Assembly (NCBI GenBank): GCA_022843465.1
Contig: JALHNO010000017.1
Location: 38,244 to 102,243 of the forward strand
DNA from: Pseudomonadota bacterium
GTDB taxonomy: Bacteria; Pseudomonadota; Gammaproteobacteria; Xanthomonadales; Ahniellaceae
Direction of reading: 5' to 3'
DNA length: 64,000 nt
Shown: piece after piece, positions 1-9,947 of the stretch
How the letters are laid out: every line of letters begins with the position of its first letter
Numbering within the stretch: the first letter of the stretch is position 1
Made by a program: the position numbers and the translations under genes
The notes under the pieces: generated by a model
The model's input: the letters and a program-made list of their open reading frames with translations, nothing else
Told to the model about the DNA's origin: nothing
Database searches by the model: none

Positions 1-1
1 G

Positions 2-292
2 TGGGCGAAAACGCTGGCAGGGGAACTGGGCGGCTTCGGGATCACGGTCAACAATGTGTTGCCCGGATTCACCCGCACCCAGCGCCTGGACCAGATCATC
101 CGCGAACGCATGGCCGCGACTGGCCAGAGCGAGGAAGCCATCATCAAGGGCATGCTGGCCGCGGTTCCGGCGGCACGATTTGCCGAACCATCGGAAGTCG
201 CCGCTGCGATCGCCTTCCTCTGCAGCAGCGAGGCCGGCTACATCAATGGCATCAATCTGCCGGTGGATGGCGGACGCACACAGTCGCTGTAG
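2..292 (+). CDS. Short-chain dehydrogenase/reductase, C-terminal part (cut by window edge)
   Basis: The reading frame is open from base 2, so the gene begins before the window. It encodes the last ~96 residues of a Rossmann-fold SDR oxidoreductase. Visible signatures are the INVNNVLPG-like stretch (here ITVNNVLPGF) after the catalytic helix, the SSEAGYINGINLPVDGG block that ends nearly all classical SDRs, and a short tail. The catalytic YxxxK and the nucleotide-binding glycines lie outside the window, so substrate and cofactor cannot be judged. It converges with the minus-strand polysaccharide operon, with only about 20 bases between the two stop codons. Confidence 0.88.
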   Translation, partial: WAKTLAGELGGFGITVNNVLPGFTRTQRLDQIIRERMAATGQSEEAIIKGMLAAVPAARFAEPSEVAAAIAFLCSSEAGYINGINLPVDGGRTQSL

Positions 293-312
293 CTGACCCG
301 CTGCAGAGTCGA

Positions 313-1545
313 TTACTGGCGGGCGATGCGCAGGCCGTCGAACACGATGCTGCCCGCGATGCGTCGTTCCGACGCCACGCGCGCGGGCAGCACCAGTTGC
401 AACCACTGGCCGGCGCAGGCTTGCCGAGGCACGTCGATATCGATCGCAAAATCCTGCCAGGCGGCACTGCCACGCAGGGGGGCGCCCTGGGCGATCACGC
501 GCAGATCTTCCGCGCAGCGCAGTTCCCAGATCAGGCCGCGCTCGCTGCGCAGCTCCTCCAGCAGCACACGGCCGTCCAGGCGATAGCGTCCGGCCGCTAG
601 CAGCAGCAGTTGTTTCAGGTGATTGAAGGCAACCCGCTGGTCGTCGAAGCTGATGCGCAACGCCGAACCCGAGTCTGCCGACTCCCCATTCTGCAGTTCG
701 AAGCGGGCACCGGGCACGGCCTCGGTACGCCAGTCGAAACCACTATCGCTCAGCGGCAAATCAAACCCGCCGTTGAATACATTGCCGATCACCTCGCGCT
801 GCGCCACCGGCAGTGCCGAAGCCCATTGCACATAGGCATCAGCATAACGACGCTCGCGAATCAGGCGTTCGATCCAGTGGTCCTGAATGCTGGCATCAAT
901 GCCCGCTGCCTGCGCGCGCAGCGCACCCAGCATTCGACCCATCGCATCGACGTCGGGGGCGTTCTGCACCAGCATCGGCAGCACCGAGGCACGCCAGGGC
1001 GGCGCTGCAGCGAGTACAGCCACGAACGCAGGCTGAGTCTCCGGCCGCGTGGCGACGCCGACCAGGATTTCAGTCAATGCCGGAATCAGCTGCGGCCTTG
1101 CGCGCAGCATCAGGTCCAGATCGTGCATCGCGGCGACCGCATCGCCGGCACCGATGTGATGGTTGAACAACCATGTACGGGTCGGCAGATCGCGCGGCAG
1201 GTGGCGCCCGGCAATCCGGTACAAGGTGTAGGCGGATTGGGCGTCATTGGCAGCTTCGGCTGCCCGCGCCAGCACGCGATAGCCGCGCTGCTGCAATGGG
1301 CTGGAACGCAGGGCAGCGCGCGCCAGTTCGGCGGCTTCCTGCCAGGCCCTGGCCTCGGCCAACTGCTCGGCGCGCCGGCCCAGGGCATCCGGGTGATCGC
1401 CGCGCCAGGTCAGGGCCCGCTCGGGATCGCCACGCAGGTGGTGCTCGGCCAGTCCCAGGGTCAGGGCGCGCCAGCCGAGTGCCAGCAAGGCAAACATCGA
1501 CAGCGCGGCGAACCAGCGGTTTCGGCGCCTCGCCATTGCGCTCAC
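313..1545 (-). CDS. Membrane-anchored TPR-like protein of the exopolysaccharide operon
   Basis: 410 residues. An arginine-rich N-terminus is followed by one hydrophobic segment (about residues 10-28), so the protein is probably anchored in the inner membrane and faces the periplasm. Residues ~40-230 are alanine/leucine-rich helical repeats of TPR character. The last ~150 residues look beta-rich, resembling a carbohydrate-binding jelly roll; that resemblance is only by eye. The start is a GTG overlapping the upstream J-domain stop as GTGA, so translational coupling is likely; an ATG at 1536 is the alternative start. It is the last gene of the operon running export lipoprotein, tyrosine kinase, J-domain protein, TPR protein. 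A role in polymer assembly or secretion is inferred from context only. Confidence 0.72.
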   Translation of the reverse strand: MSAMARRRNRWFAALSMFALLALGWRALTLGLAEHHLRGDPERALTWRGDHPDALGRRAEQLAEARAWQEAAELARAALRSSPLQQRGYRVLARAAEAANDAQSAYTLYRIAGRHLPRDLPTRTWLFNHHIGAGDAVAAMHDLDLMLRARPQLIPALTEILVGVATRPETQPAFVAVLAAAPPWRASVLPMLVQNAPDVDAMGRMLGALRAQAAGIDASIQDHWIERLIRERRYADAYVQWASALPVAQREVIGNVFNGGFDLPLSDSGFDWRTEAVPGARFELQNGESADSGSALRISFDDQRVAFNHLKQLLLLAAGRYRLDGRVLLEELRSERGLIWELRCAEDLRVIAQGAPLRGSAAWQDFAIDIDVPRQACAGQWLQLVLPARVASERRIAGSIVFDGLRIARQ

Positions 1546-3038
1546 TGCACCTGATGGCGAATGCGCGCGATGCGCACCTCACCATCTTCCCGGCGCAGTT
1601 CGAAGCGGATATCACCACCGATCCGGCGCGCACGCGGGCGTCCGCTGGAGGTGATCGCTGCGTTGAAGCGCGCGATGACGACGACCTGCTCGCCCTCGCG
1701 CCACCAGCTCATGTCGGACAGGGAAAGCGTACGCGCGCTGCTGGTGGCGAACAGCTCGCGATAATCGTCGGCAAGCAGTTTCGAGTCCTTGGCGGTATTG
1801 CGGGCATCGCGGGTGAACAGGGCCATCAGACCGATCAGATTGCCTTCGTCGTAGGCGCGCCGGAATTGCTCGAGCAGGCGATCCACGGTATCGCCGGGCA
1901 TCGGGTCCATCCGGTTGCTGATCACGGTGACTGGCGCCTTCGCGTCCGGGTTCGTCGCGACCGTGCTGACGCTCGTTGGCGGGTCGCTCGCCGGCCCGGT
2001 GTCGCCGGGCGCGGTCACGGCCACGGAGGCAGGTGCAGGCTCGCCAACACCCGAAGGCAAGGGTGCCGTCGCCGCCGGTTCGGATTCCGTTCGCAGGGTC
2101 GCGGCGGGCGGCTCCGCCTTCTGCACAGCGGGCGACGCTGCGGCAAGCGGTCGGACGACGGCTTCCAATGTGTCGGCAGTGGCCGGCACCGACACCACCG
2201 CCGCAGCGGCTTCCGGATGCACCGCCGCTACCGGCTCGGAATTCGAATCTGCATCGATCTGCGCGTCGCCCGGCGCGGCCGGTTCGGGTTCGAGCGCTGA
2301 ACCGGACGATGCCGTCTGCACCATCGGCTTGGCGGAGCGCGCGCGCTGCTGATCGGATTGCCCCGCCGGCGCCACCGGCGCTGGCGACACCGCATGTCGG
2401 GCCTGCCGGTCGGCCTGATAATCAGCGTACATCAGAGCCAGTACCACCGCCGCGAATACCCCGAGACCCGCCATCACCACGGTCGGCAGCTGACGCATCG
2501 TGCGTGCTGATACCCGCTTGCCCGCGCCAACAGCCAGTGTTGAAGCCGCGGCGACACCCATCGGCATCTTGTTGACCGGATCGGCGGCCTCCGCTTCCTC
2601 ATGATCGGGGCCCAGACGATCATACTCGGCACGGGATTCAGGATCGCGCAGGTCCCGCCAGGCCTTGTTGACGCGATCCAGGTACACCGTCTGCCAGGCA
2701 TCGGAATTGCGATCCGGATGCAGCCAGCGCACCAGCAGCCGATAGTGTTCGCGAATGCGTGCCGTCGGCTCGTCGCGATTGACCCCCAGCACGCGGTAGC
2801 TGTCGATGCCGGGGGTGAAGCAAACCTGCAGGACAAAAAACTCGGCCGCTTCGCGGATCGACTCTTCGGTTTCGTTGGACTCGATGACGGCCTGTTCCAG
2901 CGTCGCTGCATCGCCTGCAACCAGGCGCAGCATCGCGGTCATGTCATCCGGGAAATCACGGCCGCGTGCCTCCTGCAGACCAGCCGGCGCGGACACCAGC
3001 TCCAGCGCCTGGCCGATGGCGCCGGCAACGGCAACCAT
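1542..3038 (-). CDS. Membrane-anchored J-domain (DnaJ-like) protein in a Wza/Wzc operon
   Basis: 498 residues in four parts. Residues 1-77 are helical and unrecognised. Residues ~78-143 form a J domain with an intact HPD motif (LHPDRN, HPD at 107-109), the element that stimulates Hsp70 ATPase. One transmembrane helix lies at about 185-204. A Pro/Ala-rich, low-complexity linker covers ~210-370. A C-terminal domain (~375-498) resembles an NTF2/SnoaL-type fold by its pattern, which is a weak guess. With the J domain N-terminal to a single helix and no signal peptide, the J domain should be cytoplasmic and the C-terminal domain periplasmic. The start codon overlaps the kinase stop by one base (TGATG), which indicates coupling. 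A plausible role is to recruit DnaK to the polysaccharide assembly machine; this is inferred. Confidence 0.8.
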   Translation of the reverse strand: MVAVAGAIGQALELVSAPAGLQEARGRDFPDDMTAMLRLVAGDAATLEQAVIESNETEESIREAAEFFVLQVCFTPGIDSYRVLGVNRDEPTARIREHYRLLVRWLHPDRNSDAWQTVYLDRVNKAWRDLRDPESRAEYDRLGPDHEEAEAADPVNKMPMGVAAASTLAVGAGKRVSARTMRQLPTVVMAGLGVFAAVVLALMYADYQADRQARHAVSPAPVAPAGQSDQQRARSAKPMVQTASSGSALEPEPAAPGDAQIDADSNSEPVAAVHPEAAAAVVSVPATADTLEAVVRPLAAASPAVQKAEPPAATLRTESEPAATAPLPSGVGEPAPASVAVTAPGDTGPASDPPTSVSTVATNPDAKAPVTVISNRMDPMPGDTVDRLLEQFRRAYDEGNLIGLMALFTRDARNTAKDSKLLADDYRELFATSSARTLSLSDMSWWREGEQVVVIARFNAAITSSGRPRARRIGGDIRFELRREDGEVRIARIRHQVQ

Positions 3039-5338
3039 CAGGAGCGGCCCAGCTTGGGTACGGCCTTGCGCTGGTAACTGTAGTAGTTGTAGTCACCGTA
3101 ACCGTAGCCATAGCCACTGTTGCGCGATTCAAACTTGGTCAGGATGCCGCCGACCACGAAGGCATGCGCCGCCTGCAGGCGCTTGATGGCATTGCGCGCG
3201 ATGCTGACCCGGGTTTCGCCGGCCTCGACCACCAGCAGGGTTGCGCGAGCCACATTGGCCAGAATCGGCGCATCGGCAAGCCCGAGCACCGGCGGGCCAT
3301 CAATGATGATCTTGTCGAACTTCACGCCGGCTACCGTGAGCAGGGACAGCATCTTGCTGCCGGCCAGCAATTCGGCGGGATTGGGCGGCAGCGGTCCGCT
3401 GGTCATCACCATCAGGCCGCGATCGCCCGTGGTCATGATCACATCGTTGGCGCGCACGGCACCCGCGAGCAGGTTGCTCAGTCCCTTGCTGTTGTCGATG
3501 CCGAGTGTCTTGTGCAGGGTCGGATTGCGCAGGTCGGCATCGATCAGCAAGACCCGGGTGCCCATTTGCGCAAAGTTGCGGGCAAGCGTCAGCGCGGTGG
3601 TCGACTTGCCCTCGCTGGGCGTGGCGCTGGTGACCAGCAGGGACTTGGGCGCACCCGCCGCCGTCGAGAACTGCAGCGCCGTACGCACCGAGCGGTAGGC
3701 CTCGGAAAATGCCGAGCGCTGGTCCTGCCAGGCCTGATGCGGCGACTGCTTCTTCAACATCGGGATCACGCCGAGCACGGGTACGCCGAGTTGGCGCTCC
3801 AGGTCTTCGGGTGCCTTGAAGGTGTCGTCGAGGTATTCGAAGCTGACCGCCAGGATCATGCCCAGCAGCAGCCCGAGCAAGGCGCCGATCAGCAGATTGC
3901 CCTTCAGGCTCGGCTTGTATTTGCCGCCTGGCATTGCGCGATCGACGACCGAAATATTGTTGGTGCTGACACCGCCGGCCACGCCGACTTCCTTGTAGCG
4001 CTGCAGCAGGCCATCGTAGAGCTGGCGATTGGTATCGACTTCGCGCTTGTAGATGTTGTACTGGATGCTGCGGTTCTGCAGGTCCAGCGCTTCATTGGTG
4101 ACACTGACCATCTGCTCGTTGAGCAGGCGTTCCTGTTCCTGGGCACCGAGATACTGCGCCCTGATCGACGACTTGATGTTGCCGATCTCATCGACGATCT
4201 GTCGGTCGATCTCGCCGATCTGTCCCTTCATCTGCAGCATCAGGGGATAGTCGGGCTTGTACATCCTCAGCTTGTCCTGGTATTCGGCCAGCAGCTTGCC
4301 GCGACTTTCCTTGAGCGATTCGATCATCGAACTGGTGCCCGCCTCGCCGTACAGCACCATGCCGGTGGAAGCCTGCGCCTGCCGCCACAGCGACTCGGCA
4401 CGGATGCGATCCTCGCGTGCCTTGCCGAGCGCGGTGTTCAACGAGGCAAGCGTCTGTTCCGATAGGGTGGACGACTGCTCGCCGACACTGACGATCTGCT
4501 CCTTCTGCGCGAACAGCACCAGGTTGCGCTCGGATTCCTCGAGTTTGAGCTTGAATTCCTGCAGTCGCTCTTCCAGATAGCCCTTGGCATACGAGGACGA
4601 ATCGAACCGACGTTCCAGATTGCTGGCGATGAAGATCTCGGCAACGGCATTGGCGGCGCGCTGCGAGAACTGACGATCCGGACTGTCGTAGTTGATCCGC
4701 ACCAGGCGCGAGTTGCGCACCGGTTCGATGGTCAGACCTTCGCGAAACAGATTGACGACGGATGTCCGCAGGGCATCCGCGCTGGCAGGGCGCGCCAGTG
4801 CGCCCGAAGTGGACGCGACCGGAGTATCGCGTGCGCTGCCACTGAAGAAACCGGTCAGCCGGGACCACAGTGTGCGCGGCTTGATCCGCTGCAGTTCCCC
4901 GCTTGCCACCAGATCCATCTTGGCAACCACCCGTTCGGCCAGGGTCCGGCTTTTCAGGAGTTCGTACTGGGTCTGGTAGAAATCGCGATCGCCGGCGCCC
5001 TCGAGCGGCGTCATCGCCCCGACATCGACCACCTTGATGGTGTCGCGTTCAATTTGCAGCGTGGCCGAGGAACGGTAGATCGGTGTGGTGAGCAGGGTCC
5101 CGACCAGGACCGATACCAGCACGATCAGCCAGGCACCCAACACGGTCCAGCGCCGCTTGACCAGGATGCGCCAATAGGCGCGCAGGTCCATGTCGTTCTC
5201 GGAACCCTCGGCCTCCGCGGCCCGCAAATCGACACTGATCGCACGCTGCGGATCGTGTGCGGTCAGCATGGTCCGCCGCGTTTCAAGCGCAATCGGCAAC
5301 TGGCCGGAGTGGGCGTCCTCGTGCTGGTGTCGTGTCAT
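3038..5338 (-). CDS. Polysaccharide co-polymerase / tyrosine autokinase (Wzc/BY-kinase type)
   Basis: 766 residues. After a ~50-residue cytoplasmic leader comes a Wzz-type chain-length domain with a first transmembrane helix (WTVLGAWLIVLVSVLVG), a long periplasmic coiled-coil part, and a second helix near residue 490 (LLIGALLGLLLGMILAV). The C-terminal BY-kinase domain has a Walker A motif (SATPSEGKSTTAL, ~residues 569-581), a Walker A' motif (VLLIDADLRNP) and a Walker B region (IIIDGPP). The tail carries a tyrosine cluster (GYGYGYGDYNYYSYQ), the usual autophosphorylation site. Such kinases cycle between phosphorylated and unphosphorylated states to control export and chain length with the outer-membrane channel, encoded 21 bp upstream. 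No cognate low-molecular-weight phosphatase is seen in the window. Confidence 0.95.
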   Translation of the reverse strand: MTRHQHEDAHSGQLPIALETRRTMLTAHDPQRAISVDLRAAEAEGSENDMDLRAYWRILVKRRWTVLGAWLIVLVSVLVGTLLTTPIYRSSATLQIERDTIKVVDVGAMTPLEGAGDRDFYQTQYELLKSRTLAERVVAKMDLVASGELQRIKPRTLWSRLTGFFSGSARDTPVASTSGALARPASADALRTSVVNLFREGLTIEPVRNSRLVRINYDSPDRQFSQRAANAVAEIFIASNLERRFDSSSYAKGYLEERLQEFKLKLEESERNLVLFAQKEQIVSVGEQSSTLSEQTLASLNTALGKAREDRIRAESLWRQAQASTGMVLYGEAGTSSMIESLKESRGKLLAEYQDKLRMYKPDYPLMLQMKGQIGEIDRQIVDEIGNIKSSIRAQYLGAQEQERLLNEQMVSVTNEALDLQNRSIQYNIYKREVDTNRQLYDGLLQRYKEVGVAGGVSTNNISVVDRAMPGGKYKPSLKGNLLIGALLGLLLGMILAVSFEYLDDTFKAPEDLERQLGVPVLGVIPMLKKQSPHQAWQDQRSAFSEAYRSVRTALQFSTAAGAPKSLLVTSATPSEGKSTTALTLARNFAQMGTRVLLIDADLRNPTLHKTLGIDNSKGLSNLLAGAVRANDVIMTTGDRGLMVMTSGPLPPNPAELLAGSKMLSLLTVAGVKFDKIIIDGPPVLGLADAPILANVARATLLVVEAGETRVSIARNAIKRLQAAHAFVVGGILTKFESRNSGYGYGYGDYNYYSYQRKAVPKLGRS

Positions 5339-5359
5339 GGGGCTTGACCTGGACCTCGC

Positions 5360-6085
5360 TCAGAACAGTACGAAGAAACTCAGCACCGGCACGGTTTCGA
5401 TGAATCTGCGTAGCGCAGTCTTCGATCCCGACTGCTCGATCACGATGATGTCGTCACCATACACGCGCGGGTCCTCGGCATTGCCACTGCGGATGGCGGC
5501 GATGTCAAAAACCGCGGCCATCTTCTTGCCTTCGATCATCCGGAACACCACGACGCCCTGCGGGTTGGCCAGGGGGTCGAGTCCCTGCGCCATCGCGATC
5601 GCCTGGATCAGCGAGGTGCGCCCGGTAAGCGGGTAGATACCCGGATTGCGCACGGCGCCTTCCAGCGTGATGCGCTGGCTGGCGAATTCCTTGACGAAGA
5701 CACTTACCTGCGGGTTCTGCAGATATTTTTCGCTGAGGCGCGCGGCGATCTCGGCTTCGAGTTCCTGCACGGTCTTGCCGCCGGCGCGCAATGTGCCGAC
5801 CAGGGGCAGCGAGATCTGACCGGCGGAATTCAAGCGGACCGTACGATTCAGATCGGCAACCTGGAAGACGCTGACCTCGATCAGATCCTGCGGACCGACG
5901 CGATAATCGGACACCCCTTCGTAGGCACCACTACTGGATGAGGTATCCGGCGCAGGCAGTGCCTCGCTTGCCGTGACGGCGGACATCTTGCCGGCCGCGG
6001 TCTTGCTGCCGCCAGAACCTGCGCAGCCTACTACCAGCAAGAGCAGGAAGATCGATACGAAAAGCCTGGTGGAGCTGGTCAGCAT
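5360..6085 (-). CDS. Polysaccharide export outer-membrane lipoprotein (Wza-like, Poly_export + SLBB)
   Basis: 241 residues from the chosen ATG, which begins a clean lipoprotein signal (LFVSIFLLLLVVGCAGSGG); the cysteine of VVGC would be lipidated. The frame is open for 51 more codons upstream, but they lack signal-peptide character. After a Ser/Ala-rich linker comes the Poly_export domain (DYRVGPQDLIEVSVFQ), then an SLBB-like segment (ITLEGAVRNPGIYPL), and a hydrophobic C-terminus (VPVLSFFVLF). It is shorter than E. coli Wza (~380 residues) and so is of the short exopolysaccharide-export type. It is the first gene of the four-gene operon; the 189-bp gap to galE should carry the promoter, though no clear -35/-10 stands out. 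Confidence 0.92.
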   Translation of the reverse strand: MLTSSTRLFVSIFLLLLVVGCAGSGGSKTAAGKMSAVTASEALPAPDTSSSSGAYEGVSDYRVGPQDLIEVSVFQVADLNRTVRLNSAGQISLPLVGTLRAGGKTVQELEAEIAARLSEKYLQNPQVSVFVKEFASQRITLEGAVRNPGIYPLTGRTSLIQAIAMAQGLDPLANPQGVVVFRMIEGKKMAAVFDIAAIRSGNAEDPRVYGDDIIVIEQSGSKTALRRFIETVPVLSFFVLF

Positions 6086-6274
6086 GCCTGGTCCCGGTTT
6101 CCCGACTGCATTATGTGCGCCGCAGCAGCGAATGGCAAAGCCTGTGATGGACCGGGATCGACCGCCGGGCCGGGACAGCGTGGTATTCATCGGCAGAGCG
6201 AGCCGGGCCCGCCGGCAGGACACCACGGCGACCGACAAATTGTTGCAATGGAAGAACTGCGCAACCCGCAGGTT

Positions 6275-7285
6275 TCAGTCCGGCGCCACCTCGGCGCGTG
6301 AGTTGCGCTGTGCTTCGCCCTGCTCCAGCCAGCGCCAGGCCGAGGCCACGATCGCCGCCAGATTGTCATGCCTCGGCGCCCAACCGAGCAGGGCGCGTGC
6401 CTGAGCACTGTCGGCATAGAGCCGTGCCGGATCGCCGGGCCGGCGCGGCATTTCCTGCACCTGCACACGACGACCACTGACCTGTTCGCAGCAGGCGATC
6501 ACCTCACGCACCGAGTAGCCACGGCCGCTGCCGATATTGACGGCATGACTGGCGCGTTCACGCTGCAGGCGTTCAAGCGCCAGCAGATGCGCCGAGGCAA
6601 TGTCCTCGACATGGACATAGTCGCGCACACAGGTGCCGTCCACCGTATCGTAGTCGGTGCCGAATACCTGCACGGGACGATTCTCCCGGATCGCCAGCAA
6701 TACGTTTGGAATCAGATGGGTTTCCGGCTCGTGCCATTCGCCGATCGCGGCATCGGTGGCGGCACCCGCGGCATTGAAGTAGCGCAGCGCCACATAGTCG
6801 AGACCACCCGCGGTCGCAACATCCGCCAGCACGGTCTCGAACACCGCCTTGCTGCGACCGTAGACACTCAGGGGCTGGATCGGCAGTGACTCGTCGACCG
6901 GCATCCGCGCCGGCTGTCCATAGATCGAACAGCTGGAAGAGAACACCAGCCGGCGGACGCCGGCGCGATCCATCGCCTGCAGCAGGCGGATGCCGGCGGC
7001 GATATTGTTGTCCCAGTATTGCAGGGGAGCGCGCTCACCCTCGCCGGCAAGTGCGCTGCCGGCAAGGTGCATCACCGCGTCGATCGGATAGCGAGCGAAG
7101 ACAGCGTCCAGAAAGCCAGGATCGGCAAGATCGCCGCGCAGGGAATCGCCCCAGCGCAAGGCCCAGGCATTGCCGGTGCGCAGATCGTCGACGCAGACCG
7201 GCGTGATCCCGCCACTCGCCAGCGCGCGACAGACATGACTGCCGATATAGCCGGCAGCGCCGGTCACCAGGACGTGACGACTCAC
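6275..7285 (-). CDS. galE: UDP-glucose 4-epimerase
   Basis: 336 residues, the usual length for GalE. It interconverts UDP-glucose and UDP-galactose using tightly bound NAD. The N-terminal Rossmann motif is [12 protein letters not shown]. The SDR catalytic set is visible as FSSSCSIYG and the YGRSK (YxxxK) motif, followed by LRYFNAAGA and the [11 protein letters not shown] block typical of GalE. Its start overlaps the UDP-glucuronate decarboxylase stop by 4 bp, so the two are co-transcribed. It provides a galactose donor for the polysaccharide made by the adjoining export operon. Confidence 0.93.
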   Translation of the reverse strand: MSRHVLVTGAAGYIGSHVCRALASGGITPVCVDDLRTGNAWALRWGDSLRGDLADPGFLDAVFARYPIDAVMHLAGSALAGEGERAPLQYWDNNIAAGIRLLQAMDRAGVRRLVFSSSCSIYGQPARMPVDESLPIQPLSVYGRSKAVFETVLADVATAGGLDYVALRYFNAAGAATDAAIGEWHEPETHLIPNVLLAIRENRPVQVFGTDYDTVDGTCVRDYVHVEDIASAHLLALERLQRERASHAVNIGSGRGYSVREVIACCEQVSGRRVQVQEMPRRPGDPARLYADSAQARALLGWAPRHDNLAAIVASAWRWLEQGEAQRNSRAEVAPD

Positions 7286-8268
7286 GGCGCGTGTACCGGC
7301 GTCGGAATCTCGCGACCGGCAAGCAGTGCATCGAAATAGCTGATCGTGCTGCGCAGACCGGTTTCCAGATCAATGCCGGGCGACCAGTCAAGCGCCTCGC
7401 GGGCCCGGCTGATATCCGGCTTGCGCTGGGTCGGGTCATCGGCCGGCAAGGGCATGAAGACCAGCTGCGAGCGCGAGCCGACCAGGGCAATCACCTTCTC
7501 GGCCAGTTCGCGGATGGTGAACTCACCCGGATTTCCCAGGTTGACCGGGCCGGTGAAGCCCTTGGGCGTTGCCATCAACTTGAGAAAGCCATCGAGCAGA
7601 TCGTCGACATAACAGAACGAACGGGTCTGCTGGCCTTCGCCATAGATCGTGATGGCTTCATTCTTCAGCGCCTGCACGATGAAATTGGAGACCACGCGAC
7701 CATCATTGGGATGCATGCGCGGACCGTAGGTATTGAAGATCCGGGCCACCTTGATATCGAGCCCATGCTGGCGGTGATAGTCGAAGAACAGAGTCTCGGC
7801 GCAGCGCTTGCCCTCGTCATAGCAGGAACGTGGACCGATGCTGTTGACGTGGCCCCAGTACGACTCGGGCTGCGGATGCACCTGGGGATCGCCATAGACC
7901 TCGCTGGTCGATGCCTGGAAGATCCGGCAGTCGAGCCGCTTGGCGAGGCCCAGCATATTGATCGCACCATGCACGCTGGTCTTGGTGGTCTGTACCGGAT
8001 CGTGCTGATAGTGGATCGGCGACGCCGGACAGGCCAGATTCCAGATCTCATCGACTTCGATGAAGAGCGGAAAGGTGATGTCATGGCGCAGGAACTCGAA
8101 ACGCGGATGCGCCAGCAGATGCGCGATGTTGCGCTTGCTGCCGGTGAACAGATTGTCGGCGCAGACCACCTCGTGCCCGGCAGCGAGCAGACGATCGCAC
8201 AGATGCGAGCCGAGAAATCCGGCGCCACCGGTGACCAGAATGCGTTTGGTGGACTCGTAATTGCGCAT
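7282..8268 (-). CDS. UDP-glucuronic acid decarboxylase (UDP-xylose synthase)
   Basis: 328 residues of an SDR-family nucleotide-sugar enzyme. It starts with [16 protein letters not shown] for NAD binding. The signature of the UXS group is present: [13 protein letters not shown], then [10 protein letters not shown] and YDEGKR with catalytic Tyr and Lys, and [16 protein letters not shown]. The reaction converts UDP-glucuronate to UDP-xylose and CO2. The substrate comes from UDP-glucose dehydrogenase encoded ~117 bp upstream on the same strand. Together with GalE they indicate a polymer that can contain GlcA, Xyl and Gal. Confidence 0.94.
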   Translation of the reverse strand: MRNYESTKRILVTGGAGFLGSHLCDRLLAAGHEVVCADNLFTGSKRNIAHLLAHPRFEFLRHDITFPLFIEVDEIWNLACPASPIHYQHDPVQTTKTSVHGAINMLGLAKRLDCRIFQASTSEVYGDPQVHPQPESYWGHVNSIGPRSCYDEGKRCAETLFFDYHRQHGLDIKVARIFNTYGPRMHPNDGRVVSNFIVQALKNEAITIYGEGQQTRSFCYVDDLLDGFLKLMATPKGFTGPVNLGNPGEFTIRELAEKVIALVGSRSQLVFMPLPADDPTQRKPDISRAREALDWSPGIDLETGLRSTISYFDALLAGREIPTPVHAP

Positions 8269-8385
8269 GCTGCTCCTGATCGGATTGTGTCCGGAAGTCG
8301 ATACTACTTTGTGCTGAACCGTGCCGGACGCATCGTCAGCGCATCGGCAGCGCGGACGCCAGCAGCCAGCACAACATGGTGTGCT

Positions 8386-9726
8386 TCAACGCCTGGCAAC
8401 CGAGCGCCCCCGGCCTATGCCGTAGTAGGCCAGGCCCGCGGCCTCGACCGTGCGCGGATCGAAGATATTGCGCCCGTCAAACACCACCGCGGCCTTCAGT
8501 GCGCTCCGCATCGCCGGAAAATCGGGGCTCCAGAACGCCTTCCATTCGGTGACCACGGCCAGCGCATCGGCACCTTCCAGTGCTGCAGCGGCGCTCTCGC
8601 ACAACTGCAGATCGGCGCGCTCGCCGAAAATCCGTCTGGCCTCGTGCGCGGCCTCGGGATCGAAGGCGCGCACCCAGGCGCCGGCCTGCCAGAGTTGTTC
8701 CAGCAGTACCCGCGACGGCGCCTCGCGCATGTCGTCGGTATTGGGCTTGAAGGCAAGTCCCCAGACCGCGATCGTGCGGCCCTGCAGCGCACCATCGAAG
8801 TGCCCGCTGATCAGCTCGAAGAGCCGGTGCTTCTGGCTCTGATTGACCGCCTCGACCGATTCGAGCAGGCGCGGGGTATAGCCGTGCTGGCGCGCGGTCC
8901 GGTCGAGGGCCTGCACATCCTTGGGAAAACACGAGCCGCCGTAACCGGCACCGGGATAGATGAAGGCATAGCCGATTCTTGAATCCGACCCGATGCCATG
9001 GCGAACGTGCTCGATATCGGCGCCGACCCGCTCGGCGATATTGGCCATCTCGTTCATGAAGCTGATCTTGGTCGCCAGCATGGCATTGGCCGCGTACTTG
9101 GTCAGCTCGGCCGAGCGGACATCCATCAGGACCATGCGCTCGTGATTGCGGTTGAACGGCGCATACAGGGTCTTCATCAATTCGATGGCACGGGCGCTGT
9201 CACTGCCGAGCACGATCCGATCGGGACGCATGCAGTCCTTGACCGCATCGCCTTCCTTCAGGAACTCCGGGTTGGACACGACATCGTGCGGCACAGCAAC
9301 TGCGCGCGCGGCCAACTCGGCGGCGATGGCAGCACGCACGCGATCGGCAGTGCCGACCGGTACCGTGGATTTGTTGACGACCACCGCGTAGTGGTCCAGA
9401 TGGGCACCGACGGTGCGTGCCACCGCCAGCACATGCGACAGGTCGGCACTGCCATCTTCATCGGGCGGTGTGCCGACCGCGATGAACACGATCTGCGCGC
9501 CCTGCAGGGCGCTTGCGGCATCAGTGGTGAAACGCAGACGCCCGGCCCGATGATTGGCCAGGACCAGGTCCTCAAGTCCGGGCTCGAAGATCGGCACCCG
9601 CCCGGCATTGAGTCCAGCGACCTTGTCGGCGTCGATGTCGACACAGATGACCGAATTGCCGACATCGGCGAGACAGGTGCCGGTGACGAGTCCTACGTAT
9701 CCCGTTCCAAAAATCGTGACTTGCAT
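8386..9726 (-). CDS. ugd: UDP-glucose 6-dehydrogenase
   Basis: 446 residues from the ATG that begins [14 protein letters not shown]; 15 more in-frame codons upstream do not resemble the family and were left out. It oxidises UDP-glucose twice to UDP-glucuronate with NAD. Visible are the N-terminal GxGYVG nucleotide-binding motif, [13 protein letters not shown], the conserved helix region [21 protein letters not shown], and the catalytic cysteine in [10 protein letters not shown]. The C-terminal UDP-binding domain carries [16 protein letters not shown]. Full length for the family. It heads the nucleotide-sugar genes of this locus. Confidence 0.96.
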   Translation of the reverse strand: MQVTIFGTGYVGLVTGTCLADVGNSVICVDIDADKVAGLNAGRVPIFEPGLEDLVLANHRAGRLRFTTDAASALQGAQIVFIAVGTPPDEDGSADLSHVLAVARTVGAHLDHYAVVVNKSTVPVGTADRVRAAIAAELAARAVAVPHDVVSNPEFLKEGDAVKDCMRPDRIVLGSDSARAIELMKTLYAPFNRNHERMVLMDVRSAELTKYAANAMLATKISFMNEMANIAERVGADIEHVRHGIGSDSRIGYAFIYPGAGYGGSCFPKDVQALDRTARQHGYTPRLLESVEAVNQSQKHRLFELISGHFDGALQGRTIAVWGLAFKPNTDDMREAPSRVLLEQLWQAGAWVRAFDPEAAHEARRIFGERADLQLCESAAAALEGADALAVVTEWKAFWSPDFPAMRSALKAAVVFDGRNIFDPRTVEAAGLAYYGIGRGRSVARR

Positions 9727-9947
9727 GGATTCCTGTGACCTTGTGTGCAGGCCGGCACAGCGATCGTGCAACCGTGCTGTGGACCCTTCCGATGGATCTC
9801 AGCGCCCCAGGCCCGAACCAGCCGGGCCAGGACGCGTGCTCACTGATGCCGAGGCGGATCGCAACGACGATCCTGAGGCATTGTAGTGCCGGAAGCGGGC
9901 CGCGGGATTACAGCGGGCAGCGCCGACCGATGCACCAGGCTGCCGCC

